From: Closterium sp. Naga37s-1
Lineage: Eukaryota > Streptophyta > Zygnematophyceae > Desmidiales > Closteriaceae
Assembly: GCA_947471745.1 (NCBI GenBank)
Contig: CANJKZ010000139.1
Coordinates: 186,001-250,000 of the forward strand
DNA: 64,000 bases
Reading direction: 5' to 3'
The position numbers and the translations under genes are program-made. The notes below the pieces were generated by a model, which searched no databases, had not been told where the DNA came from, and saw only the letters and a list, made by a program, of their open reading frames with translations. Position 1 is the first letter of the stretch. Every line of letters begins with the position of its first letter. Below, piece by piece: positions 54,897 through 64,000 of the stretch.

Positions 54897-57523
54897 TACC
54901 GTATTTACCCGGGTAATGGACCCCCCAAAATTATAGACCCCCGGGTAATGCTAAGCTACCGTACTTGATTCTTGGTGCTGAGTTGCCTACTCCATGGTTA
55001 GCGTGCAATGAAGCCTACACAATACACAGAGCACTACTCTCCATCACCGAAAGGATCATATGCAGCTGCATCATCATTCTCATCTTCACCAGCAAACCAA
55101 TATTCCACCCCCTCGTCAATGTCCTCCTCCTCTGCAAGCCCACCTTCCAGCACCTCCTCGGCCTCCGTTGTCGCCTCAGTGTGGGGGGGAGGACGAGACA
55201 TGGTGTCGTTCTCCCCAGCCAAGCCGGTAGGGTCCACCTCATCAGAAATCTCTACCTCGCTGCCTTCAGTCAGGTGGCGAAGGCAGAGGTGGTCCTCTGA
55301 CCCATCCAAGGCATTCGAGAGCCCGCATGTCTTAAAGGATTGGGCAACGAGGGCTTCGGGAATGGATTCCCACGCCTTTGCCACCCAGAGAAGGACCTGT
55401 TCGGCAGGAGGCTTCTTCAGGTTGCCTGCCATACACGAAGGAAATGAATGAGTGTGTTGTTGGGATACACGACAGAGAACAAATGGAAAGCACAACTTAC
55501 CGGCTTTTGTAAGGTTGTTGATGCCCTCTGCCGCGAACCAATCTTGGTAGAGCTTGCATACTGCACACTTGAACGACTTGTTAATGGACACATCAAGCGG
55601 CTAAACCAAAGATGTGCAGCCGCCAGGGATGACAGCTGGGATAAGCTTGAAAAATGACATCGTCTGCTTGACGCCTTGCGTCAAGTGACCCTTGTACGAG
55701 TCAAGCACAAGCAGGCATGGCTCGCGCGGTTGACCAATGCTCGGCATCATGAAGGGAGCGACCACTTTGGTGGTCCAGTCCTTCGCTAGAGACTCATCCA
55801 TCCAGCCTTTGCGTTGTGCACGGACAAGGATCCCTGCACACACACATTCGTACACACCAGTGAGGAACTTTCAATGTGGCAAATGAACAAAGACCAAAGC
55901 AATGCCTCTTCCTACCAGGGGGGATTTTGATCTTGGGGACGGTTGCCCTTTTGAAAACAATGTATGGCGGCATCTTGACACCCGCGGCTATGCAGGCTAG
56001 CATAACGGTAACACGCTCTTTTTCATATCCGGCAGTCCGCACATGCACGGTACGGGCGCCAGAATGCTCGATTGTCCCTCGCTCGGCATTTCAATGAAAA
56101 GCGGTGTTTGGTCCGCATTCACAATGTGCTGATCCTTGATCTTGTGCTTCAGCCGCATCTATTTCACAAAGCGCCAAAGCCCCTCGACCTTTTCCTTGCA
56201 ATCTGCGCAACGATGGGAGGAATGAGGGACAGCTCATGAACATCTGACGGGATGAAGACAACAACCTTCGATTTTCAGGACAAACCCTTACCTGCGGCAA
56301 GCTTTTGCCCGATTTTAGTCTTCACTCGAAGAACAAGACCCCAACGGAGTCGGAACCTTGTTGCCCAGTGTAGTGAAGCGCGCCAGCCCGATTGAGGGTG
56401 GTGCCTCTTCATGAAACTCGCGCTCCATGCGCGTAGCATCGCAATGGTCACGGGTAATCCCTTCGAACGACGCACAAGGAACGTACGATACACGGAGACC
56501 TCCATTTCAGGGTACAGGGACCTCTTACCAGCGCCATGCAAGCGCTTACGACAGCTGTAGGCGACTTTGTATCGCGGATGGTTGCACGCCGGCACGTCGG
56601 GCCGTCTCGCGAACCGTTAGCAGCTCCTTCCGCATCGTCTCCAACCAAGCAAGCTTGTCGGAGACGGTCCGGTCGCGACGAACAGCTTTGGTTTGCACCC
56701 CGCATGCTTCTGGAGCCAATGCGTCACGGTCCAAGACAGGTTGCCTCGTGTTCGCTGGTGTCGGGAAAACGGGGACAGAAACTTCCGGCAAATTGTCATC
56801 CGCCACGGTCCCCCCACCAGCATCAGCATTGCTAGGACGGGATGCAGTATTGCTAGGAGATGCGTCTGAATTCTGAGCTACAGGTGCAGTGGGAGCTTGC
56901 TGTACATTGGCAGTCACGCTGCCTACATAGTTGAATTGGACCCCACGAGAAAAAAGAATGACAATGACCGTAGGAAGGGCCATAGCTGCTGTGTTCTACA
57001 CACACCAGTGTGGAGCGCCATGCTTTCTATAACATTAATCAGTCGAAAGCCGGGTCGTAGGGAAGGTGTCGTCAACATTCCCTTCGTGCTCTGTTTGGAC
57101 GCCGTGGTGGTGGTGAAATCGTTTTCGTGCGTGGTGAGGTGAGGAGGAGAACCGCACGAACGCGAATTCCCAGTCAGAACATTTTGCAATGTTCTGACTG
57201 CGGGCCGCGATTGTGTTTTGCGTGCTACTGCTAGGCAGGGGCGGCAGTGAACGTGCTTTGGTGGGTTGGAATGTTTGCCAGGTGGCAGTTCCTTGACCCT
57301 GCACAGCATCGTAGTGCTTTATCAACTCGTACGTGCGATTTCGAACTTTGTTGAAGTAGAGGGTCTGGTTGTAACACTTGGACGATGAAAAGAAATAAAT
57401 AAATAAATAAATGCAGGATTAGACCCAGGGTCTATTAAATTTACACCCACTTAATAGACCCACCCCCCCTTTTTCCCGAGGTAGGAGTAGACCCCCGAGT
57501 CGTTTACCCGGGTAAATACGGTA
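54897..57523 (-). mobile_element. Complete pogo-like DNA transposon with perfect TIRs and TA duplication
   Basis: 54897-54916 reads TACCGTATTTACCCGGGTAA and 57504-57523 is its exact reverse complement. Taking the outer TA as the duplicated target leaves an 18-bp inverted repeat CCGTATTTACCCGGGTAA and an element of 54899-57521 (2623 bp). Sub-terminal GACCCCC/GGGGTC words also mirror each other. The transposase gene inside is on the minus strand. TA duplications are the rule for the Tc1/mariner-pogo superfamily. Confidence 0.9.
55034..56983 (-). pseudogene. pogo/Tigger-type DDE transposase with three introns (broken)
   Basis: Pieces in order: N-terminal helix-turn-helix-like DKLAWLETMRKELL...RETARRAGVQP, a CENP-B-type HTH (W..RFRLRWGLVLRVKTKIGQ), then the catalytic domain with NADQTPLF, LLVLDSYKGHLT and PLDVSINKSFK, giving the DDD-type triad, and WESIPEALVAQSF...LDGSEDH. 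Three introns with GT-AG ends fit: 56203-56291, 55834-55915 and 55426-55500, each restoring the frame (for example K-A-G-N across the last). The C-terminus is acidic. Disabling changes: TAG at 55601 and 56159, and frame changes near 56085 and 56570. The transposase would bind the TIRs and cut at TA. Confidence 0.8.
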
Positions 57524-57627
57524 ACTATAAAAAATAAACAAATCCAAACCCATATATGAACTGACGAGCCACGCACGCTGCTCAACTGGACCAGAACCGA
57601 GTGCATTGTACATCGCCTACACACTAA

Positions 57628-57777
57628 GGGCATGTTCCTACAGCCCCTTATCAGGCCAACCTCTTATCAAGCTCGCGTCACAACACACTGAAATTCCCCT
57701 AAACCCAAAACCCTTCGCGCATTTTACCAGGCAAGCCTGACAAGAGGTTTGCCTGGTAAGAGCGTAGGAACATGCCC
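57628..57777. mobile_element. MITE-2, Tourist-like, TAA target duplication
   Basis: GGGCATGTTCCTAC at the left and GTAGGAACATGCCC at the right are perfect inverted repeats; the arms continue with TTATCAGGC and GCCTGGTAA. TAA flanks both sides (57625-57627, 57778-57780), the 3-bp duplication of PIF/Harbinger-Tourist elements. 150 bp, no coding capacity. Confidence 0.82.
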
Positions 57778-57780
57778 TAA

Positions 57781-58702
57781 GGGCGTGTAAGACCCCCAAC
57801 CATCACAATTCAGCCAAATGGCCGTTGCAAAAATAACCAGATTGCGAGCGTCGCCGACGTGTCTGCGAAGCTCGCAAGTATCGGCCAACTAGTTGTCATA
57901 ATCTCGTCTTAACTTAGTAGGATTACGTTAGGAGAGTAGGCTAGGAGATCCATGGCGAGAGGAAAGTTGGTGAGGGAAAATGAATGAAGGAGGGTATTAG
58001 AATTACTGAAGGGTCTTTGTCAGACAGGATAAGTCTGCTAGGAAGGAATAGTCAATACAGCTGAAGTTTGATGACCTTGATTATAATTAATGTACATGAC
58101 AAGATGATAATTATAAAACATTACAATGGAATGTTTAGTTCCCAGCTAGCCATGTACTCTGAGGCTAACATTCCCTTATTCAACTATTTTACAGACATCG
58201 CTACAACAGCTGTGACTATTGCGATTCCTACGGTTACCTCATTGCAGTTCGTAACCTCTGAGACAGTTGCGATCCGCGAAGAAGTTTGCAACATCTGGTC
58301 CGGGATGGTCAACAGTCGCGACAGTTGACGTTGGCCTGCGTGCTCTATATGAGCTAACACGGTAGTGGAACAGGCGCAGCTTCGCTATGAGGCAGTGCAC
58401 TAAGGTGATACCTTCGGGAATGCTGTAAAACCTTTTTGGCTATTCCAACAGTGGGGATTCATTATAGGGTTGGGAACAATATAGGCAAAGAGAAGCAACA
58501 AAAGGTGCACCACCTATAGGTAATGTTCAATATAACTATACTAGGCTACACTACAGGCAGTTACATAGAATGTATGCAAATGCATTTCCAAACACCCCCT
58601 AACGGCCTGCAGTGAGAGCCATATGCAGAAACACTCCCAGAAGGGGTACACCATGGCATAGTGCGCAACAAAAGGAGAAGGAAAGTGAGGAGGAGGAGGA
58701 GG
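57781..58702. other. No gene recognised
   Basis: AT-richer stretch between MITE-2 and the non-LTR chain. GCGACAGTTG/ACAGTTGCGA words occur near 58260-58330. No motif-bearing ORF. Confidence 0.4.
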
Positions 58703-58720
58703 AGAGAGAGAGAGAGAGAT

Positions 58721-59486
58721 CGGATGGCGTCGCCGCCTTCTTAACCGCCCAGCTACAGGCTATGTCCAAGCCGCTCCCGCTGAACCATCTCTTCCGCTGC
58801 GGAACAGGCAAGCACATGATCAATACCCACAACGAGCTCCGTGACGCGTGCATCACGATGGCAGAGGACGCCGGTTTTATCGTTCATGGAGAATCTGCGG
58901 CCTACACCCCAGTTGAGGAACAAATGCAGGACAGGAGTTCGGGCGCCGTTTATATCTGTGATGTCACCATCACAGACCCAATCAGCACCCGGGACCCAAC
59001 TGCTACCAAGGGGAGGGGGTGGGCGGCGAGAGAGCAGGCTGACAAGAAGATCAGCCACTATGCTAGCCGCCGTGACACTGTAGGCTTCTTCCCCTTGGCA
59101 GTTGAGACATACGGGTGCCCCTGTGCCGAGGTCCCAAAGTTTCTGAAGCTATTGGCAGACACAGCTGCTAGACGTCACTTCAACGCCCAACCTCACTCAT
59201 TTCATGCAGCCAGGTTCCTCCATCTCTTCTGGCAGCGGTGGTCAGTGGCTCTCTAGAGAGCACAGTCAGTGGGGTATTTGATTAAGTCCAGTCAGACGGC
59301 AGTAGCTGAAAATCCCCCTGTGGGGGGGGTACAGTCCGAGCTCCACCTAGGGGACTGTTGTGCTGTGATTGAGCCCCTTATGGAGTTGTAGAGAGGCAGC
59401 GCGCGTTAGTTGTTTGCTTGGTTTGCATTCCTAGTATCTATGCTTTGCATGTTTGTACCGTTTCGCTATATCAATGCACGGACCAT

Positions 59487-59488
<2 letters not shown>
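58721..59488 (+). pseudogene. L-B, 5'-truncated non-LTR element: zinc knuckle and endonuclease
   Basis: Starts directly after (GA)n at about 58703-58720, inside the region matching NHLLRC of L-A. It encodes NHLFRCGTGKHMINTHNELRD, then SSGAVYICDVTITDPISTRD, GRGWAAREQADKKISHY and FPLAVETYGCPCAEVPKFLKL, the same endonuclease domain as L-A. TAG at 59254 replaces the Gln of L-A (WSVALQGAQ). The remaining codons continue in frame to a TAG near 59391. The 3' end ATCAATGCACGGACCATTAGA runs into (GA)40. Confidence 0.85.

Positions 59489-59568
<80 letters not shown>
59489..59568. repeat. (GA)40 joining L-B and L-C
   Basis: Perfect GA run; L-B ends and L-C begins at its edges. Confidence 0.97.
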
Positions 59569-59571
<3 letters not shown>

Positions 59572-60412
59572 CACCGTCTTCCACGAAACAACTGCCCTCT
59601 CCCCCCCTGGTCATCAGGAAGAGGGGAGACTTGGCCATTCGAGACAAGGAGTCCAATGAAACGTGGGTGACCGATGTGACAGTAACGGACCCTGTACTAC
59701 AACGACGAGACACAAGGGCACGAAAACCACCCGGGTGGGCGGCTAGGGAGGCGTCTGAGGGGAAGCACAGAATCTACGAGGGCAGGCCTGACTATGTAGG
59801 TCTCTTTGGGCTGGCGGTAGAGACCTACGGTGCCTTGGCGACGGACACGCAACAGTTTCTGCGCCTGCTAGCAACATCAGCGGCAAAGAAGAAATTCCGC
59901 CAAGGCAGGCTCACCACAACAACGGCCAGGCTCACAGCACACTACAGACAGCTATGGTCTGTCATGCTGCAGTGCTCCCAGGCCACTTCCTTCCTGAACA
60001 AGTCAAACCTAGGGGACGAGGCAGCATTCACCCAGGCAGGAAAGGACCCATGGGAGCCAAGCCTCGGGGACCTTTGGCAGGTCCTAGAGGACGAAGTATA
60101 GAGGGGGGTAGAGGGGTATAGGGGGATAGACACGGCTTAGCTTGAGGAGTGCTGGTCTGCCAGCCTGCTAGGCCTGCTATGCTAGGCTTTGCTTGCTCCT
60201 GCCATGCCCAGGCCTTGCTTGCCTGCCTTGTTCTTCTCGCCTGCCCTGCCTTGTTCTTCTTGGCTGCCCTGCCTCGTTCTTCTTGTCTGTTTGCAGATGT
60301 CCTGCCCGCAGCATGTACCTGCCTTGCATGTTTGGTTGCTTCAATGCCTAGGCCTGTCTAGCACCTATCCCTCCCTTTCCTGTACCCCTATGAACCTATC
60401 AATGAAGGACTG

Positions 60413-60415
<3 letters not shown>
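59569..60415 (+). pseudogene. L-C, 5'-truncated non-LTR element: endonuclease domain
   Basis: Begins at FTVFHETTALSPP, matching THSETTTFCP of L-A. A change in a C7 run near 59600 shifts the frame. From 59625 the endonuclease reads DLAIRDKESNETWVTDVTVT, PPGWAAREASEGKHRIYE and VGLFGLAVETYGALATDTQQ, more diverged from L-A than L-B is. Stop TAG at 60099. A 310-bp 3' UTR rich in CTTGCCTGCC/CTTGTTCTTC ends ATCAATGAAGGACTGCTTGA at (GA)n. The DVTVTDP and WAARE blocks identify it. Confidence 0.82.

Positions 60416-60478
<63 letters not shown>
60416..60478. repeat. (GA)31 joining L-C and L-D
   Basis: Perfect GA run between the L-C 3' terminus and the first L-D 5' unit. Confidence 0.97.
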
Positions 60479-60845
<367 letters not shown>

Positions 60846-60942
60846 AAGCTACTAGGGCAACGTGCACTACGTGACAACGAATACACACAAGGCATGAGTG
60901 ACACAATCCTAAGCAACAGCAAGGATAACATGGCGACGGAAA

Positions 60943-62427
60943 CTACATCCGATCCGCCTCAAGAGCGGCAAGAAGGCCCGACAGAGTCCGCCACACCTCT
61001 CGGACCACCAAGGTACTTGCGGCGATCGCCTCGGCTCCTGAGCCAGCACGCAAGGACCGCCACAGGCCTCGGACAGCCGCATCAAGCTGTCCCACAGCAG
61101 CAACGCCTCCCCGCGCGGGCGCAGCCAACACGGGCGCCAAGAGGAGGGCGAGCTCGTCCGCCGCGTCCAAGCAGTCGTCCCGTGGGCCATCCAGAAGAGA
61201 ATCTGCAGGGACGGGTACAAGAGACGCGTGTGCAGTCACCTGCACCAGAAGGAGCGCCAGAAGGCTCTCCGAGAGACGCCACAACTGCCCCAGAGTGGCT
61301 TCGGGAACACGAGACTGTGGGGGAAGAGGCGCTCCCGCCGGGAACGAGAGAGGTTCAACAACAGCAGCAGGAGGAGGAAAATGCGCCGGAGGATGATGAG
61401 AGGCGCGAGGAGGAGGGGCGGAATGAGGAACAGCAGCAGGACGGGCAGCTGGAGAAGGAACGCCAGGACGTGGCGCTGCATGCTGCGGGTGATTCGGGCC
61501 CGCCACGTCAGCTTGAGCGTCACGCACCGCCGCCGTTACCAGCTGGCGGATTTCCGCCGGAGTCATCTGGGGCTCCTCTGGGGGAGCACCACGACCATAG
61601 CCGCGACCCCCCCACCAGCTACCACGACCGCCACAACGCCCGGTCCAGTTCCCCTGGGATCGGCGGCCCCGAGGAGAATCCTGTCGGCGCCTCGACGATT
61701 CCCGCTCATCATGCAGGAGGGGTGAATGAGGACGGGACGGGCAGCGGCCAGGTGACTGAGGACGACGAGGCTGCCTGGCCGGAGCAATCAGAGGCGCCAC
61801 GTGCGTCGACTGCACCTCTGCCAGGCTCAGGCCGGCGCTGGTGGCTAGAGGTGGCTGGTAAGACGGTTCCGCCACAGCAGCAGAAGGCGCCACGGCGGGC
61901 GCAGCCCGAGGCGGCACGAAGGCTGCCCCAACAGCCGCAGGCGAGGCCGCGAGAACAGGCGCGGGTACAGACACCGCCACGGAGACAAGTGGAACCACCG
62001 GCGCAGGCGCGGGAGGAAGCGCAGGATCAAACGTCGCGGCAGGTGCATGAGCGGGCACAGGAACAGGCTCCGAGGCGTGCGTGGGAGCAGACGCCGACGC
62101 AGGCGCCGGATCAGATGCCACGGCAGGCGCAGCCAACGACGCCACAACAGGAGCTGGCGCCACAGCAGGCGCATGGATGGGGCCAGCCTGAGTCACGGAT
62201 GATGGCGCAGATCGAGGTGCGGGAGGTGGCGACATCCCCACAACCCCCGGTGCCGGGGCCGATACGGTCGGAAGGGCAACAGCAGCAGACGCCACGTCAA
62301 AGGGCCGTGGCGAATACGAATAATCGTCGCCTATTGACACTGGCATCGCGGGGCGGACGAGGCGGCGGACGAGGAGGTGCGACAGGAAGGGGAGGCGGAC
62401 CAGAGAATGGCTTCCAGAGAGAGGCAT
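60943..62427 (-). CDS. Antisense ORF of L-D, homologue of the L-A antisense ORF
   Basis: ATG at 62427, stop TAG at 60943, 494 codons without interruption although the element is dead. Ala/Pro/Val-rich first half, then an Arg/Ser/Gly part (RPQSPGRCPSRPHSP, RRRQDSPRGRR, GRGSWWGGRGYGRG), a short helix, and the C-terminal domain RVPEATLGQLWRL...DCLDAADELALLL...TLVVREVW...LLAALEADRM. This domain matches L-A (RIPTATLARLW, TLVVRQLW, MLAAVDADRM) with 15 of the last 25 residues identical and five more conservative, against 6 of 25 for the overlapping sense frame. The position relative to the RT ORF is the same in both elements. Confidence 0.5.
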   Translation of the reverse strand: MPLSGSHSLVRLPFLSHLLVRRLVRPAMPVSIGDDYSYSPRPFDVASAAVALPTVSAPAPGVVGMSPPPAPRSAPSSVTQAGPIHAPAVAPAPVVASLAAPAVASDPAPASASAPTHASEPVPVPAHAPAATFDPALPPAPAPVVPLVSVAVSVPAPVLAASPAAVGAAFVPPRAAPAVAPSAAVAEPSYQPPLATSAGLSLAEVQSTHVAPLIAPARQPRRPQSPGRCPSRPHSPLLHDERESSRRRQDSPRGRRSQGNWTGRCGGRGSWWGGRGYGRGAPPEEPQMTPAEIRQLVTAAVRDAQADVAGPNHPQHAAPRPGVPSPAARPAAVPHSAPPPRASHHPPAHFPPPAAVVEPLSFPAGAPLPPQSRVPEATLGQLWRLSESLLALLLVQVTAHASLVPVPADSLLDGPRDDCLDAADELALLLAPVLAAPARGGVAAVGQLDAAVRGLWRSLRAGSGAEAIAASTLVVREVWRTLSGLLAALEADRM

Positions 62428-62914
62428 GTCGTGCCTTAACTCGAAGAGTGGAACTAACCGAAGATGAAGAAGACGCGGGAGACCCCACGTTTATACCTGA
62501 GGTAGCGGAGGAGTCTACCACGGAAGAGGAAGAGGAACGGGAAGGCAGACGCCGGGCAATCCCAGCTCCACCCCAAGTCGCTCCAATCCCAGCTGTAACA
62601 GATGGTGCATTACACCGGCAGGCACCAGACACCACCACCTCAGAGACCCGCCAATTTTCGCCAGAACAACTGGCCGAGGACATGGAGCGGTTCGGCGAAG
62701 TTGAATTGTGGGACCTGACTCCCTTACGCGACAGTCGTCAGCCCCCACTTTCGCGTAAACTCCCTGCTGACATTCGCCCTCTTTTCGCCACAGCCCTCCT
62801 GACACCACTGCTTCACCTCGCGCGTATCCCTGGGTCGGTCGCAGGTTGGCGCCTGTTACTTTTTCTCCCGCGTCTCACCCTTCGCCTCCCGTCAACGGAG
62901 AAGCCCGATTGGCC

Positions 62915-64000
62915 GGCAACATTGCATGGGTATGGCAACATGGAAGCAAAAGTTAAGCAGCTAGGGTCTCTTTTGTACAGCCATGAGAGCTTCTGCAGCT
63001 GAGCAATGGTGCTTGGAATGGAACCCTCAAGCTTGTTGTCGTTCAGGTAGCTGGGGCATTGGGTGATGTGATTGGTATGGCATGGCGTGGCGTGGCATGA
63101 TAACAAGGGAGTTATTTAGACATCTCAGAACAGCATAACTTGAGGAAGCTATGGTCACAACGGAACGAGGGTTGTTGCAAAAATTTTAAACTCACATGAG
63201 GACGGGCGATGTGGTTACCACTGATCTGCACCTCTCTCGCTACCCGCTCCGTTCACACTCACTCGCTCGTCCCCCTTCTTCCCTCCCTTACAGGTCAAAG
63301 AGGTACGTCAAAGCGCCTATAGAAGAAGGTATGATTCCTGTCAGCTTGTTGTTGGATAACACACTGGGCGAGGAGGAAGAGCAGGCAGGATGAAGAGGGT
63401 TCAGAAGATGAAGGGCTCAGAACAGAGGAGAGGTGGAATGTGGGGGTGTAAGTGGTATGGAGAGTTAGAGTGCGGTAGAGAGCAGTAGGGAGATGTGAGT
63501 GAACAGCGAGCGGGTGTGTGTGGTTGCGTAATCACTAGCATAGAGGGAAGGAGGGAGGGAGGGAGGGAGGGAGGGAGGGAGGGAGGGAGAGGGAGAGAAA
63601 GGGAGGGAGGGAGGTAGAGTGGGAGGGAGGGAGGAAGGGAGGGAGGGAGGAAGGTGAAGAGGGGGGGAGGGAGGGGGAAGGGAGGGGTGGAGGGAAGAAG
63701 GGAGGGAGGGAAAGAAGGGGGGAGGGGTGAGGTGAGGGAGGAAGGGGATGGTTGGGCGAGGGTGGGGGAGGGGAGGGGGTAGGGAGGGAAGGGAGGGGGA
63801 AGGGGGGAGGGATGGGGGGAGGGATGGGGGAAGGGAGGGAGGGCGTGAGGGAGGGAGGGAGTGAGGGAGGGAGGGAGGGAGGGGAGGGAGGGACGGAGGG
63901 AGGTAGGGAGAGGGTGTGGAAATGGAATCTGAGTGGAAGAGCGGCGAGATAGAGGGGTCTATGCTCATGGGAGGAAAGATATGAGAGCAATTCTGCTGGC
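62915..64000 (-). pseudogene. Second LRR block: exons 63292-63363 and 62979-63050
   Basis: Two 72-nt LRR exons: 63292-63363 (VLSNNKLTGIIPSSIGALTY...) with donor GTAAGG, and 62979-63050 (YLNDNKLEGSIPSTIAQLQK...) with donor GTACAAAAG. Both are in the common phase. The block, including the intron and the flanking (GGGA)n, is a diverged direct repeat of about 1650-3360, where the same exon types lie in the same order. It may be the 3' part of an LRR gene beginning right of the window; it may equally be a fragment joined to the truncated L-D. Confidence 0.65.
63544..63910. repeat. Imperfect (GGGA)n microsatellite
   Basis: GGGA/GGAAGGGG-rich stretch, counterpart of 3105-3256 but longer and more degenerate. 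Confidence 0.95.

Noticed and set aside
17023..59256. A reassigned TAG codon (TAG read as Gln) to explain in-frame TAGs
   Set aside because: One TAG replaces a Trp codon, elements also carry TGA and frameshifts, and L-A, L-B, L-C, Copia-III and the pogo gene all end their proteins with TAG.
59410..59670. ORFs with poly-(ER) tracts (also 35294-35620 and 60189-60837)
   Set aside because: Translations of (GA)n runs at the element junctions.

Overview
The window reads as nuclear DNA of a green-lineage eukaryote. It has spliced leucine-rich-repeat (LRR) micro-exons with GT-AG borders, plant-type Ty1/copia and Ty3/gypsy retrotransposons, a pogo-like DNA transposon with introns, Tourist-like MITEs and many microsatellites. 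No bacterial operon, rRNA or organelle gene is visible. The LRR gene style (many 72-nt LRR exons in one phase) and a GC-rich, TE-laden genome make me think of a streptophyte alga such as a zygnematophyte (Closterium-like). That assignment is from memory and low confidence. Product names come from motifs and copy-to-copy comparison, not from database searches.

Layout. 1-1600: an array of exactly 100 visible 16-bp units. 1718-12359 (minus): the only host gene I can model, a secreted or membrane LRR protein with 14 exons. Its introns contain microsatellites, dispersed repeats and a solo LTR (8160-9137) with a perfect 5-bp target duplication. 12.4-16.9 kb: mostly repeats plus one LRR exon relic. 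16.9-21.9 kb: Copia-I (plus, broken). 24.1-29.86 kb: Copia-II (minus, broken). 29.86-35.43 kb: non-LTR retrotransposon L-A with an intact reverse transcriptase/endonuclease ORF, bracketed by (GA)n and entered behind the tail of an older element. 35.4-42.2 kb: LRR exon relics, a tRNA-like gene, minisatellites and word-rich repeats. 42.26-48.7 kb: Copia-III, one gag-pol frame broken only by TAG codons. 48.93-53.81 kb: a Gypsy element (minus, 3' truncated). 54.5-57.8 kb: a complete 2.6-kb pogo-like transposon with TA duplication, flanked by two MITEs. 58.7-62.9 kb: a chain of non-LTR fragments L-B, L-C and L-D, each joined to the next through (GA)n. 62.9-64.0 kb: a second copy of the LRR block seen at 1.6-3.4 kb.

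The most unusual signal is in the non-LTR family. Its copies sit inside (GA)n tracts, carry tandem promoter-like units at the 5' end, end in a restriction-like-endonuclease domain, and carry opposite their low-complexity ORF1 an antisense ORF. The C-terminal domain of that antisense ORF is conserved between two diverged copies, with changes falling mainly at antisense wobble positions. This suggests an antisense-encoded second protein in a microsatellite-targeting retrotransposon.

Most other coding sequence is transposon debris. Stops that interrupt these frames are strikingly biased: 14 TAG, 4 TGA and no TAA among those I traced.
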